Below are positions 49,386-57,461 of a stretch of DNA of 64,000 nt, piece by piece. The notes below the pieces were generated by a model. That model ran no database searches. It saw nothing but the letters and a program-made list of their open reading frames with translations, and was not told the origin of the DNA. Numbering within the stretch: the stretch's first letter is position 1; each line of letters opens with the position of its first letter. Position numbers and translations under genes: made by a program. Where the stretch lies: positions 38,755-102,754 of the forward strand of contig DASH01000042.1 in assembly GCA_002503705.1 (NCBI GenBank), written 5' to 3'. This DNA comes from Candidatus Woesearchaeota archaeon UBA153. GTDB lineage: Archaea > Nanobdellota > Nanobdellia > Woesearchaeales > UBA525.

Positions 49386-49769
49386 ATGAGCGCGAAATCC
49401 CGAGGCATCAGCGGCGAGCGAGACTTGATTCACAAGTTCTGGGCCGAAGGCTGGGCGAGCCTCCGCGTCGCCGGCTCGGGCAGCAGCCAGTATCCTTCTC
49501 CTGACGTTCTCGCGTCGAATAACGTGCGCAAGCTCGCCATCGAGGCGAAGATCACGACCGCGACGAGCAAGAACTTCCCGAAGGAAGAAATAGAATCGTT
49601 GCGTTTCTTCGCGGAGAAGTTCGGCGCGGAGCCGTGGATCGCCATCCGGTTCTACCGCGAGCCGTGGAAGTTCTACACCCTCGAAGACCTGCACGCGACG
49701 CCGGGCGGCTTCAGCGTCCGTCAAGAAGACAAGGACAAGGGCTTATCGTTCGAAGAATTGATTGCGTAA
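49386..49769 (+). CDS. hjc: Holliday junction resolvase Hjc
   Basis: 127 residues. It cleaves four-way DNA junctions during recombination. The nuclease motif is visible: Glu in RGISGERDLIHKFWAEGW, Asp in PSPDVLA, and E-x-K in LAIEAKI. The start is leaderless, downstream of a TATA box. The convergent gene downstream also encodes a PD-(D/E)xK nuclease. Confidence 0.95.
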   Translation: MSAKSRGISGERDLIHKFWAEGWASLRVAGSGSSQYPSPDVLASNNVRKLAIEAKITTATSKNFPKEEIESLRFFAEKFGAEPWIAIRFYREPWKFYTLEDLHATPGGFSVRQEDKDKGLSFEELIA

Positions 49770-49784
49770 GAGTTTCTGCAATCT

Positions 49785-50396
49785 TTATCGTACGAGCCGC
49801 GCCGTCTTCGGGTCGAAGAGGAACGCGTCTTTCTCGTCGAACCAGCCGCAGCGGAAGCTGTCGAGCGGCAAGTTCGTCCGTTGGCTGAGCATGACGGCGT
49901 ACGCGTAGACTTGGAGCGCCGCGTGCTTCTCTTTCGCCGCGTTCGGCTTGTAGTCCCACACCCATACCTTGCCGTCGTCGACGCGCAAGACGTCGATGTG
50001 GCCGCTCAACGGCCCCGGCTCGTCGCAGTGCGTCATGAGCTCGTGCTCGTGCATGTCCAGCCACAACGGCACCTCGACGGCCAAGCTCTTCGTGTCGCGC
50101 TCGAGCATGTGCATCTCGACCGTGCTGTGGCGGCTCATCGTGCGCGGCGCGTGTGCGCGCTTCGCGAGCGAGCACACTTCATGGCCGCGCGCGTCCTTCA
50201 CGTCCGCGATCAAGGGCACGCGCAGCTTGCTCGACCGCGGCCCGGTCAGGAATTTCTCGTCGGGACAGTTCGTGAAGACGTCGTCCAAGAACAGTTTCAA
50301 CGGCGCCAAGCCGTTATCACAGAGTCGTTCACTCTTGTCTTCGTGCAGGCGATAGTGGTACCACCAGCCGTGACTGAACGATTTATGCTTGATCAA
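49785..50396 (-). CDS. RecB/Cas4-like PD-(D/E)xK nuclease
   Basis: 203 residues. The active site reads HIDVLRVDDGKVWVWDYKP (Asp, then D-x-K), followed by the RecB-type Gln motif LQVYAYAVML. The N-terminal part has an upstream His/Glu region and scattered cysteines (in LCDNG, NCPDE, CSLAK and HCDEP), but the spacing does not clearly make a Cas4 Fe-S cluster. It is probably an exonuclease of DNA repair. No CRISPR locus is nearby. A TATA box (TCTTTAAATGG, 50420-50430, on the opposite strand) fits a leaderless mRNA. Confidence 0.8.
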   Translation of the reverse strand: MIKHKSFSHGWWYHYRLHEDKSERLCDNGLAPLKLFLDDVFTNCPDEKFLTGPRSSKLRVPLIADVKDARGHEVCSLAKRAHAPRTMSRHSTVEMHMLERDTKSLAVEVPLWLDMHEHELMTHCDEPGPLSGHIDVLRVDDGKVWVWDYKPNAAKEKHAALQVYAYAVMLSQRTNLPLDSFRCGWFDEKDAFLFDPKTARLVR

Positions 50397-50448
50397 GATG
50401 CGAGAATGGGTAAAGGGATTCTTTAAATGGTTTTAGTTCTGAAAACGC

Positions 50449-50652
50449 CTATCTGCGCTTCAGCTTCCTCTCGATCTCGCGCTCTTCGCGTTCAATCTTC
50501 CGCTCCTCGACGATAATCTTCTCGGCGAGCATCTCGATGTGCTTGTCGATGCGCGCGACGCGGCGCTCCATGATGACGAGGATGCGCAAGCTGTAGACGA
50601 TCGCGGCGAGCGTGCCGATGATGACTGCCAGGATGACTGTGTCCAATGCCAT
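50449..50652 (-). CDS. Small membrane protein with coiled coil
   Basis: 67 residues. One membrane helix (LDTVILAVIIGTLAAIVYSL) is followed by a charged coiled coil (VARIDKHIEMLAEKIIVEER). AGAGGTGGTTTTTCCC precedes ATG 50652. It lies about 45 nt downstream of the sigma-like gene on the same strand. It could be an anchor for that protein, but nothing beyond position supports that. Confidence 0.6.
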   Translation of the reverse strand: MALDTVILAVIIGTLAAIVYSLRILVIMERRVARIDKHIEMLAEKIIVEERKIEREEREIERKLKRR

Positions 50653-50697
50653 GGGAAAAACCACCTCTCTTATCGAGTGCAACGACGACGCGACTAT

Positions 50698-51894
50698 TTA
50701 AAGGTTTTCCCTCTTGGACGTCACGTGCATGAGCGTGCGGAGCGTTTGGACGCCGCGGTCTGCGAGCTGCCGGACGCGTTCCCGGCTCATCCCGCCGTAC
50801 CGGTCGCCAATCTCCTCCAGCGTCAGCCCGAACTCGTTCGCGTAGTGGAGGGTGATAATCTCGCGGACGCGTTCATCCTTAATCCGAGGCACGAACCGTC
50901 CGAAGACGCGTTCTGCGTCGAGCGTTCGATTCAAGTGCTGTTCGAGCTGGAGGGTCCTCGGGTCGGGAATCACGTCTGTGTACGTGTGTCTTTCCGGATG
51001 GTCGTACTTCCCGCCGACGACGTCGTCGAACGAGAGAATCTTCGGGTGGAGCATCTGCAGGATGTGTCTCTCGTGCTTCTCCTTCTTCGCCGTCGCGGCA
51101 TCCTTCATCTCTCGCTTGCTCCGTTCATACATCTTGTCGTACGCATCTCGTGGGAGCGGGATGTACTTCGCCTCGTTCCGGACGGTGCGGTGGCAGAGGT
51201 TCACAATCCATCGTCCGATGTGGGTGTAGAACGTGTCTTCGGACCGCTCTTCACGGTGCTTGACGGGATGGAATTGGTCGAAGCGGTTGTAGGTGACGTG
51301 GCTCCAGCCGACGACGAAGAGCGTCTCGAGCGCTTGCGGCCGTCCCGCGTGGTGCGCCACGTCCGCCGCGATGGCGAGGATGCATTTTAGGACGCTGTTG
51401 ATGATCGCTGTCCGTGATTCACGGTACGCTTCGACGACGTCGAGGAATGGCATCTGGCTCATCCGACCGTCGTTAATCGCCACGTGGCCGAGGCTCGGTT
51501 CCTGCTCGAGGAGCCGTTCGAGACCGAGACCGCTCGGTGCGAGCGCGGGGAAGACCGCTTTGGCGTACGCCGGCGCTTCCGCGTCAGTATACCCTTCTCT
51601 CGGAGAGAAGATCTTGTGCGCTTGATACAGGAGCGAGCTTTTCGTGAGGTATGCTCGTTCGGGTGCGAACCACGCTCTCGCTTCTTCGAGCGCTCGCAAG
51701 TCGTGTTGGCAGAAGAGCGTCGTGTCGAACCGTTTCTTTTTATCGTCGTAGAAGTGCCGCAAGAGCTCCGGTTTCTCAAGAATCAGTTCTGCGGCGTAGT
51801 TTCGTGCATTGTACGCGTTCCACGCGTGCGCAAGCTCCTCGTCGCGGGTGAGGTTCTTGTGGTTCTGGGTGACGAAGTCCTGTATGTCGTTCAC
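50698..51894 (-). CDS. Sigma-70-like RNA polymerase sigma factor
   Basis: 398 residues that follow the layout of a bacterial sigma factor. Region 2.1-2.2 is at about 155-207 (IINSVLKCILAIAADVAHHA, then LETLFVVGWSHVTYNRFDQF). Region 2.3-2.4 follows (TFYTHIGRWIVNLCHRTVRN, 221-240). Region 3.0 is at 244-262 and the 3.2 linker at 287-312 (LSFDDVVGG then TDVIPD). Region 4 contains ERVREIITLHYANEFGLTLE and GDRYGGMSRERVRQLADRG (363-381), the -35-binding helix-turn-helix. The N-terminal 110 residues are unusual. Archaeal transcription normally uses TBP and TFB, so this is unexpected. It has an archaeal-style TATA box itself. Confidence 0.82.
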   Translation of the reverse strand: MNDIQDFVTQNHKNLTRDEELAHAWNAYNARNYAAELILEKPELLRHFYDDKKKRFDTTLFCQHDLRALEEARAWFAPERAYLTKSSLLYQAHKIFSPREGYTDAEAPAYAKAVFPALAPSGLGLERLLEQEPSLGHVAINDGRMSQMPFLDVVEAYRESRTAIINSVLKCILAIAADVAHHAGRPQALETLFVVGWSHVTYNRFDQFHPVKHREERSEDTFYTHIGRWIVNLCHRTVRNEAKYIPLPRDAYDKMYERSKREMKDAATAKKEKHERHILQMLHPKILSFDDVVGGKYDHPERHTYTDVIPDPRTLQLEQHLNRTLDAERVFGRFVPRIKDERVREIITLHYANEFGLTLEEIGDRYGGMSRERVRQLADRGVQTLRTLMHVTSKRENL

Positions 51895-51920
51895 TGTCAG
51901 TTTCGGAAGCGCGGTTCAAG

Positions 51921-51930
51921 GATTTAAAGG
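51921..51930 (-). promoter_or_regulatory. TATA box of the sigma-like gene
   Basis: The minus strand reads CCTTTAAATC, about 28 nt upstream of ATG 51894. The AT-rich box ATTATTTTCCATATAG (51943-51958 on the plus strand) lies just upstream. Confidence 0.6.
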
Positions 51931-52093
51931 TTTACCCCCCAAATTATTTTCCATATAGTTACTATTTTTTTCTCGTCGAGAAAAGTTTCATCTCACCATG
52001 AGGCGCTCCTCTCAGTCGTCATCCTCGTTCCAGAAATCGGCGCCGTCCCCTCCTTCTCTTGAGACGATGTTTCCGTGTCGTCACTCGGCAAAA

Positions 52094-52105
52094 GATTTAA
52101 ATACC
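52094..52105 (+). promoter_or_regulatory. TATA box of PRC-barrel gene 2
   Basis: GATTTAAATACC lies about 45 nt upstream of ATG 52149. Confidence 0.5.
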
Positions 52106-52148
52106 AGCGGGCCGACGACAGGCCTATCAAGCTCGACAGGTGGTACTT

Positions 52149-52424
52149 ATGCTGAAGATGAAGCGGATCACGGAAGCGTACGACATGAAGGTCTTCACGG
52201 ACACGGGCGAGTACTTCGGCGACGTCGAAGAGGCGATCGTGACGCAGTCCAAGATCTTCGGCTGGCGCGTTCGCGCGAGCAAGAACAGCTTCCTCATCAA
52301 AGTCTTAGGGAGCGCGAAGGGCGTCATCGTCCCGCACCAGCTCGTCAAATCCATCGGCGACATCATGATCATCAACAAATCAGCAGTGCCGAGCTACAAC
52401 CCTGACGACGACGAAGACAAGTAA
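52149..52424 (+). CDS. PRC-barrel domain protein 2
   Basis: 91 residues: LKMKRITEAYDMKVFTDTGE and YFGDVEEAIVTQSKIFGWRV, then VIVPHQLVKSIGDIMII fit the archaeal PRC-barrel family, ending in an acidic tail (PDDDEDK). I start at ATG 52149, which follows AGGTGGTACTT; a GTG at 52140 overlaps this site. It diverges from the sigma-like gene across a 250-bp region, so the two may be co-regulated. Confidence 0.82.
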   Translation: MLKMKRITEAYDMKVFTDTGEYFGDVEEAIVTQSKIFGWRVRASKNSFLIKVLGSAKGVIVPHQLVKSIGDIMIINKSAVPSYNPDDDEDK

Positions 52425-52435
52425 ACTCTTTCCCA

Positions 52436-52452
52436 GAATATCTTTTTTCTCA
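52436..52452. terminator. T-rich terminator between PRC-barrel gene 2 and thyX
   Basis: ATATCTTTTTTCTCAG lies in the 25-bp gap between the two convergent genes. Confidence 0.45.
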
Positions 52453-54069
52453 GGAGTTCTCTGCCTGCTTCGCGAGCTTCGCCCGTTTCTCCTCGGCGGC
52501 GAGTTCGCTCTTCAACCGTCCGAGGTAGTACTCGTTCTTGTCCACCGTCAGCAAAAAGGCGAGGAGCGGGTACTTCGCGGCCACCGCATCGTAAAGCTGC
52601 TGCGCGATGCGGCGGTAAGAGATGTGGCCTTGCGCTGAGCTGCGCAAGCGGATGACGTGCTCGAGATTTCGAAGGTTCCACGTGAACAACGTCCGTTTCC
52701 GGTACGCCAACGGCACGACGTACTGCGCTTCCCACGGATACGCCGCAGAAATCGCGGCGTACGCGTCGGCGGCAATCCGCATCGCCTCGTCGTACCGTGC
52801 ACGAAGTCCGGCTTTGTCAATCTCTTCCGGCACCTCGTACCCGTGCGCGATCGTGACCCTTTGATTGGTCTGCGTGTTCATCCGGTGGCGCTGTAAATCC
52901 CGGAACGCGCCGTAATCCATCAAGATGTCCGTCGTGACCTTGACGTGCTCGAGCGCGCGTTGCGGCCACTCGAACTTCCCCTTCTTCACGACGTACGCTT
53001 CAAGAACTTTCTTCTGCTCGTCAAGCGTCATCTTCCGCGCCTTCTCGAGGATGTTCGAGAACGGCAACGCGGACTCTTCGTACAAGATTGCGGCGACGAT
53101 CACCGCGTCAGCGTCGTCATCGCCACGGACGATAACGACGGGCCTCTCGTCCGAGCCCTGCACGTCCTTGACGTCGTCGAGGAGCTCGCCAGCGAGCTTC
53201 GCGACCTCATCGTGCGTCGAAGCGTGATACGAAGAGTGCGCGGCGTGCTTCAGTAGCGTCGGGCAGATCTTCCTGCCTTCGCGCAGCATCGACTCGCCCA
53301 ACGCGCGTCCCTCTTCGAGCGGGTGGCTCAGCAACTTCGTCATCGCGTGCTCGGCGACGCGCGCGTTCATCGAGCAGCCGACCATCGTGTACGTCGACGC
53401 GGGGAGAATGTAACGGACGATGTCGCACGCTTTCGCGTGCACGGAACCCTCATACGGCCTGTCCTTCATGTCGGCGGGCTTCGGCCACTCCTTGCGCACG
53501 AACTCTGCCGCTTTCGGGTACAATTCGTCGTAGATGTCGAAGAGCGCGTCGCACGCCGCGACATATTTCTTCGCGAGCGCAGGATTCTGCATGATGCGTG
53601 CTGGCTTGTGGTAGTGCTGCTTGTCGAATTTCACGTAACGCGTGCTTTTCTCAGTATAACGCGCGAGACGGTTGTCCTCGAGAATCTTCGTGCCAAGGAT
53701 TGAGATATCTTCAATCGCGAACTTCAAGTCCGCGTGCTCGGCGACGGAAGAATGGCCGTACCCGACGACCCATTTCTCATGGAATTTCTGCGCTTTCTCT
53801 TTCGCGGCGGCGTAGCTTGCCGTGTCCTCCCCGTACACGTCGAAGACGTCGCCGACGACGATCTCGCCCTCGCCGAGGAGCGTCAACAGGTTGCGGCGGA
53901 AACTGAGCGGGCTTCGAGAAACATACGCGAAGAGGACTGCGACGACCTCCTCGGGCAGGTTCTTGACGCAGTAGACCTTGCCGTCGATGTCTGTCACGTG
54001 CTTGCGCAGGACTTTCCGCTCGTCGTCGGAGTACGAGTCCTCGTTCTGCGGCTTCATCACAGGATCCAT
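52450..54069 (-). CDS. thyX: Two-domain flavin-dependent thymidylate synthase (ThyX)
   Basis: 539 residues, about twice the usual ThyX length, made of two ThyX-like halves. ThyX makes dTMP with FAD and methylene-folate. The first half holds YGHSSVAEHADLKF (104-117) and RLARYTEKSTRY (134-145), with the S-x-R part of the signature. The second half holds RHRMNTQTNQR (394-404), with the RHR part but no Ser. Each half ends with a Pro...N-x-R segment. The signature RHRxxSxxxxSxR thus appears split, and the halves may form one mixed active site. glyA, which supplies methylene-folate, is nearby. Confidence 0.88.
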   Translation of the reverse strand: MDPVMKPQNEDSYSDDERKVLRKHVTDIDGKVYCVKNLPEEVVAVLFAYVSRSPLSFRRNLLTLLGEGEIVVGDVFDVYGEDTASYAAAKEKAQKFHEKWVVGYGHSSVAEHADLKFAIEDISILGTKILEDNRLARYTEKSTRYVKFDKQHYHKPARIMQNPALAKKYVAACDALFDIYDELYPKAAEFVRKEWPKPADMKDRPYEGSVHAKACDIVRYILPASTYTMVGCSMNARVAEHAMTKLLSHPLEEGRALGESMLREGRKICPTLLKHAAHSSYHASTHDEVAKLAGELLDDVKDVQGSDERPVVIVRGDDDADAVIVAAILYEESALPFSNILEKARKMTLDEQKKVLEAYVVKKGKFEWPQRALEHVKVTTDILMDYGAFRDLQRHRMNTQTNQRVTIAHGYEVPEEIDKAGLRARYDEAMRIAADAYAAISAAYPWEAQYVVPLAYRKRTLFTWNLRNLEHVIRLRSSAQGHISYRRIAQQLYDAVAAKYPLLAFLLTVDKNEYYLGRLKSELAAEEKRAKLAKQAENS

Positions 54070-54078
54070 AGTCTCACA

Positions 54079-55206
54079 TCAATTCATGGGGAAGATTGGT
54101 TTCAGTAGTCCTTTCTCAAAGAGGTCCTGTTTTCGCCAATTGATGTCAATCTTGTTCTCCTTCACGACGAGACAGACGCCTTTTCCGAACAGATGGTTCA
54201 AGGCGTTCTTCGTCACGTCGAGAGGAGCGCAGATCGCTGTCGATATCTCTTCAATCGTTTGAGGTTTTTTGAGCGTGGTCACGATGCGGTATTCCAGCGG
54301 CGTAATCTGCTCCGGCTCAATCACCACCCCATAGTTAGCGATGAACTGCTCGAAGTCGTTCTTCGGTATATAGGTGATTTTGAGTGAACCGTCTTCGATC
54401 TTCTCTAGATAAGTGTTGATTTTCTCCCGTTGTTTTGAAAGATAGAGTTGTTGGAGCTGCGTAAGCAGCTTGAAGCCTCCCGCGAGGAAGATGCGCGAGA
54501 TAATCTTCATGTACTCGAAATATCGTTTCGTGAAATCCCATTCCGGTTTTACACGGCTGTAGATCCAACTCCGAGAACGATAGGCTTGCAAAGTTTTCAT
54601 ATCACTAGTGACTTCATAATAAATCTTGAGTGAGTAAAGGATTGCCAGTCCCTCCTCGAACCACTCCATGAATATTTGTTCTTTGTCTTTGTTCTGCGAG
54701 AAGCACGTGTGAATCTGCTCGTGGATGAGATGGATTGCGGTCGAGGTCATATCGACGCGCCTCTTGAGAAAATAGATGCCTGCCCCTTCACTTCCCTCGA
54801 AGACGGTGATGGCTGAAGCGCCTCGCTGTTCGAGGTTCTTCGAGGACGCCGGGAATGAGTCGCAGAACGATATCTCTTTCGGCGTGAATCTGAGGCCGAG
54901 CTCGCGTTCAATCTTCTGACGCACCAGCGGCATTTTCTTGATCCAAGCTTTCTCGTCGAAGACGAGGTCTTTCTTGCTGATGCTCTTCTGGATTGCCGTC
55001 AGATCTTTGTGGAGCACCACGTTATGCGCGAGATGGTCGTTTGTCGTCGCGAGGAGTCCGGTGAACTTCTGCTTCGTCGTCTCGTTGAACAATTTATTCT
55101 CACTGAAGTTTCTCTCGATGAAGGGATAAAATGACGGTTTGTCGTATTCCGTGTTTCTCCGGAGAAACGCATTCTCGACGACCTTCAGTTCGGAGAGCTC
55201 GATCAT
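54079..55206 (-). CDS. Putative HExxH zinc metalloprotease with C-terminal winged helix
   Basis: 375 residues. HEQIH (162-166) and EWFEEGLA (181-188) give the HExxH...E ligand set of gluzincin-type peptidases. After a helical region comes a winged-helix-like segment (LEYRIVTTLKKPQTIEEIST, ICAPLDVTKNALNHLFGKGV), which suggests coupling to transcription control. There is no signal peptide, so it is cytosolic. I use ATG 55206, after GGTGCCTTGC. The gene is A/T-richer than its neighbours. Substrate unknown. Confidence 0.68.
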   Translation of the reverse strand: MIELSELKVVENAFLRRNTEYDKPSFYPFIERNFSENKLFNETTKQKFTGLLATTNDHLAHNVVLHKDLTAIQKSISKKDLVFDEKAWIKKMPLVRQKIERELGLRFTPKEISFCDSFPASSKNLEQRGASAITVFEGSEGAGIYFLKRRVDMTSTAIHLIHEQIHTCFSQNKDKEQIFMEWFEEGLAILYSLKIYYEVTSDMKTLQAYRSRSWIYSRVKPEWDFTKRYFEYMKIISRIFLAGGFKLLTQLQQLYLSKQREKINTYLEKIEDGSLKITYIPKNDFEQFIANYGVVIEPEQITPLEYRIVTTLKKPQTIEEISTAICAPLDVTKNALNHLFGKGVCLVVKENKIDINWRKQDLFEKGLLKPIFPMN

Positions 55207-55218
55207 GCAAGGCACCAG

Positions 55219-56493
55219 TCACAGTTTCATTTCCGGGTAGATTGGGAACTTCCGCGCGAGTTCGATCGCTTTCGTCCGCACGGTCGCGAGATATTCTTCG
55301 TCGTCGTGGTGCTCCAACGCGTCCACGATGAGATTCGCGATGATTTTCATCTCACCTTCCCGCATGCCGCGCGTCGTCACGACCGGCGTGCCCATGCGGA
55401 CGCCGGAACCGACCCACGGCTTCTCAGGATCATAGGGAATCGTGTTCTTGTTGGTGTACAAGCCCGCCTTGTCGAGCGCGACCTCCGCCTGCTTGCCGGT
55501 GAGCTTGAACGAGCGGACGTCCGCGAGGACGAGATGAGTGTCCGTGCCGCCGCTGACCAAACGGACGTGGCGCTCCTGCAACGCGGCGGCGAGCGCTTTC
55601 GCGTTCGCGACGACTTGGCGCGCGTACGCTTGGAACTCCGGCGTCAAGGCCTCCTTGAACGCGACCGCTTTCGCGGCGATCGCGTTCTCGTGCGGTCCGC
55701 CCTGCAAGCCGGGGAAGACCGCCTTGTCGATCTTCACAGCGTACTGTTCCTTGCAGAGGATCATCGCGCCGCGCGGCCCGCGCAGCGTCTTGTGCGTCGT
55801 CGTCGTGACGACATCGCAGAACGGCACAGGATTGGTCAGCGCTTTGCCGGCGACGAGGCCGGCCGTGTGGCTGATGTCCGCCATCAACAAGCAACCGGCT
55901 TTGTCGGCGATGGCGCGCAACCGCTTCCAATCGATGTCGCGCGGGTACGCGGTGAACCCCGCGAGTATCAGTTTCGGCCTCTCCGCGGCCGCGAGCCTCT
56001 CAATCGCGTCGTAGTCCAACCGTTCCGTCTTCTCATCGACGAGATACGGGACGATCGTGTAGTATTTCCCGCTGAAGTTCACCGGGCTGCCGTGCGTCAA
56101 GTGGCCACCGTGGTCCAACTTGAGCCCCATGATCTTGTCGCCGGGCTCGAGCAGCGCGAAATAGACCGCCATGTTCGCCGGACTGCCGGACAACGGCTGC
56201 ACGTTCACGTGCTCGGCGCCGAACAACTGCTTCGCGCGCTCGATGGCCAAGTTCTCGGCTTCGTCGATGTGCTCGTTCCCGCCGTAATACCGCTTGCCAG
56301 GGTAGCCTTCGCTGTACTTGTTCGTGAAGACGCTCCCCAAGGCCTCGAGCACCGGGACGGAGACGAGGTTCTCGCTCGGAATCAACTCGATACCGTCACG
56401 CTGGCGCCCGAGCTCGCGCTGCAGGACAGCGTACAACGCCGGATCCGCGCTCTGGAGATGCTCGTACAACCGGAAAACCCCCTTGACCGTCAC
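55219..56493 (-). CDS. glyA: Serine hydroxymethyltransferase
   Basis: 424 residues. It converts serine and tetrahydrofolate to glycine and methylene-tetrahydrofolate. PLP-binding Lys lies in VTTTTHKTLRGPRGAM; ELIPSENLVSVPVLEALGS and GYPGKRYYGGNEHID near the N-terminus are classic. GTG start at 56493. The metalloprotease gene starts 12 nt after its stop, so the two may be co-transcribed. It supplies the one-carbon unit used by ThyX. Confidence 0.95.
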   Translation of the reverse strand: MTVKGVFRLYEHLQSADPALYAVLQRELGRQRDGIELIPSENLVSVPVLEALGSVFTNKYSEGYPGKRYYGGNEHIDEAENLAIERAKQLFGAEHVNVQPLSGSPANMAVYFALLEPGDKIMGLKLDHGGHLTHGSPVNFSGKYYTIVPYLVDEKTERLDYDAIERLAAAERPKLILAGFTAYPRDIDWKRLRAIADKAGCLLMADISHTAGLVAGKALTNPVPFCDVVTTTTHKTLRGPRGAMILCKEQYAVKIDKAVFPGLQGGPHENAIAAKAVAFKEALTPEFQAYARQVVANAKALAAALQERHVRLVSGGTDTHLVLADVRSFKLTGKQAEVALDKAGLYTNKNTIPYDPEKPWVGSGVRMGTPVVTTRGMREGEMKIIANLIVDALEHHDDEEYLATVRTKAIELARKFPIYPEMKL

Positions 56494-56508
56494 GAAACCT
56501 TTTCCCGG

Positions 56509-56517
56509 TTTTAAAGT
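56509..56517 (-). promoter_or_regulatory. TATA box of glyA
   Basis: The minus strand reads ACTTTAAAA about 20 nt upstream of the GTG start, giving a leaderless mRNA. Confidence 0.5.
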
Positions 56518-56542
56518 TTGTCGAAGTCACTTCAAGCGCAAC

Positions 56543-56553
56543 GCATAAAAAGA
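56543..56553 (+). promoter_or_regulatory. TATA box of mutY
   Basis: GCATAAAAAGA lies about 26 nt upstream of ATG 56575. Confidence 0.5.
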
Positions 56554-56574
56554 GCCCTCCGCGTAGTCTGCTTC

Positions 56575-57456
56575 ATGCCCTCCTTGCAGGACTCGCTCCT
56601 CCGTTGGTACGCGGCGAAGGGTCGTGACTTGCCGTGGCGGAAGACGAGAGACCCGTACGCAATCCTCGTCTCCGAGGTGATGCTCCAGCAGACACAAGTG
56701 GACCGCGTCGTCTCGAAGTATGAGGCGTGGCTCGCGCGTTACCCGGACTGGAAACGCCTCGCGGCCGCGTCTCGCGCGGACGTCCTGAAGGTGTGGTCCG
56801 GGCTCGGGTACAACAACCGCGCGCTCCGCTTGCACGCGCTCGCGAAAACTCTCGTCGAACAGCACGGTTCGAAACTTCCCGAAACTGAGGAGGAATTACG
56901 CAAGCTTCCCGGCATCGGCCCGTACACCGCCGGCGCCATCACCGTATTTTCGTACAACAGGCCCGGCTTGTGCATCGACGTCAACATCGAACGGATTGTG
57001 AAAAGAGCGTTCTTCACGAGACGGCAGCACCTCACGAAGGAACAGTTGGCGACGACGTTCTTGCGCTCGTTTCCGAAGGGGCGCGCAACGGATTGGGGGA
57101 ACGCGCTGATGGACCTCGGCAGCGTCGTCTGCACGCCGTCGACGCCGAACTGCGCCGCGTGCCCATTGTCTCACGGGTGTCGTTCGCGCGGCGAGCGCCC
57201 GGAAGAGCGTTCCGAACGAGAACGGAAACGGCAATCGCCGTTCCTCGGCAGCAACCGGTGGTGGCGCGGACGGCTCTTGAACGTCCTCGCCGTCGAGGAC
57301 GGCCTCTCCGAAGCCGCGTTGTACCGAAAAGTAGAAAAACAGGGGCGCGCAGGGGACGGGAAGAAGGACGGAAAGCTCGCGTTCCGGAGCGCGCTCGCCG
57401 AACTCAAGGCGGAAGGCGTTCTCCACGGGACGCGCAAGGTCAGCATCAAGGAGTGA
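56575..57456 (+). CDS. mutY: MutY-type mismatch DNA glycosylase
   Basis: 293 residues. The helix-hairpin-helix motif LPGIGPYTAGAI, the catalytic Asp in CIDVNIERIVKR, the Glu in SEVMLQQTQ and a 4Fe-4S site (CTPSTPNCAACPLSHGC) are all present. MutY removes adenine opposite 8-oxoguanine. The sequence DVN rather than DGN next to the Asp leaves a thymine-mismatch specificity possible. The C-terminal Nudix-like domain is missing and replaced by a short basic winged-helix-like tail. Start at ATG 56575, downstream of the TATA box. Confidence 0.88.
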   Translation: MPSLQDSLLRWYAAKGRDLPWRKTRDPYAILVSEVMLQQTQVDRVVSKYEAWLARYPDWKRLAAASRADVLKVWSGLGYNNRALRLHALAKTLVEQHGSKLPETEEELRKLPGIGPYTAGAITVFSYNRPGLCIDVNIERIVKRAFFTRRQHLTKEQLATTFLRSFPKGRATDWGNALMDLGSVVCTPSTPNCAACPLSHGCRSRGERPEERSERERKRQSPFLGSNRWWRGRLLNVLAVEDGLSEAALYRKVEKQGRAGDGKKDGKLAFRSALAELKAEGVLHGTRKVSIKE

Positions 57457-57461
57457 CGGTC

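Noticed and set aside
49785..50396. Cas4 of a CRISPR system
   Set aside because: It has the RecB-type nuclease motif, but the cysteine spacing does not fit and no other cas gene or repeat array is in the window.
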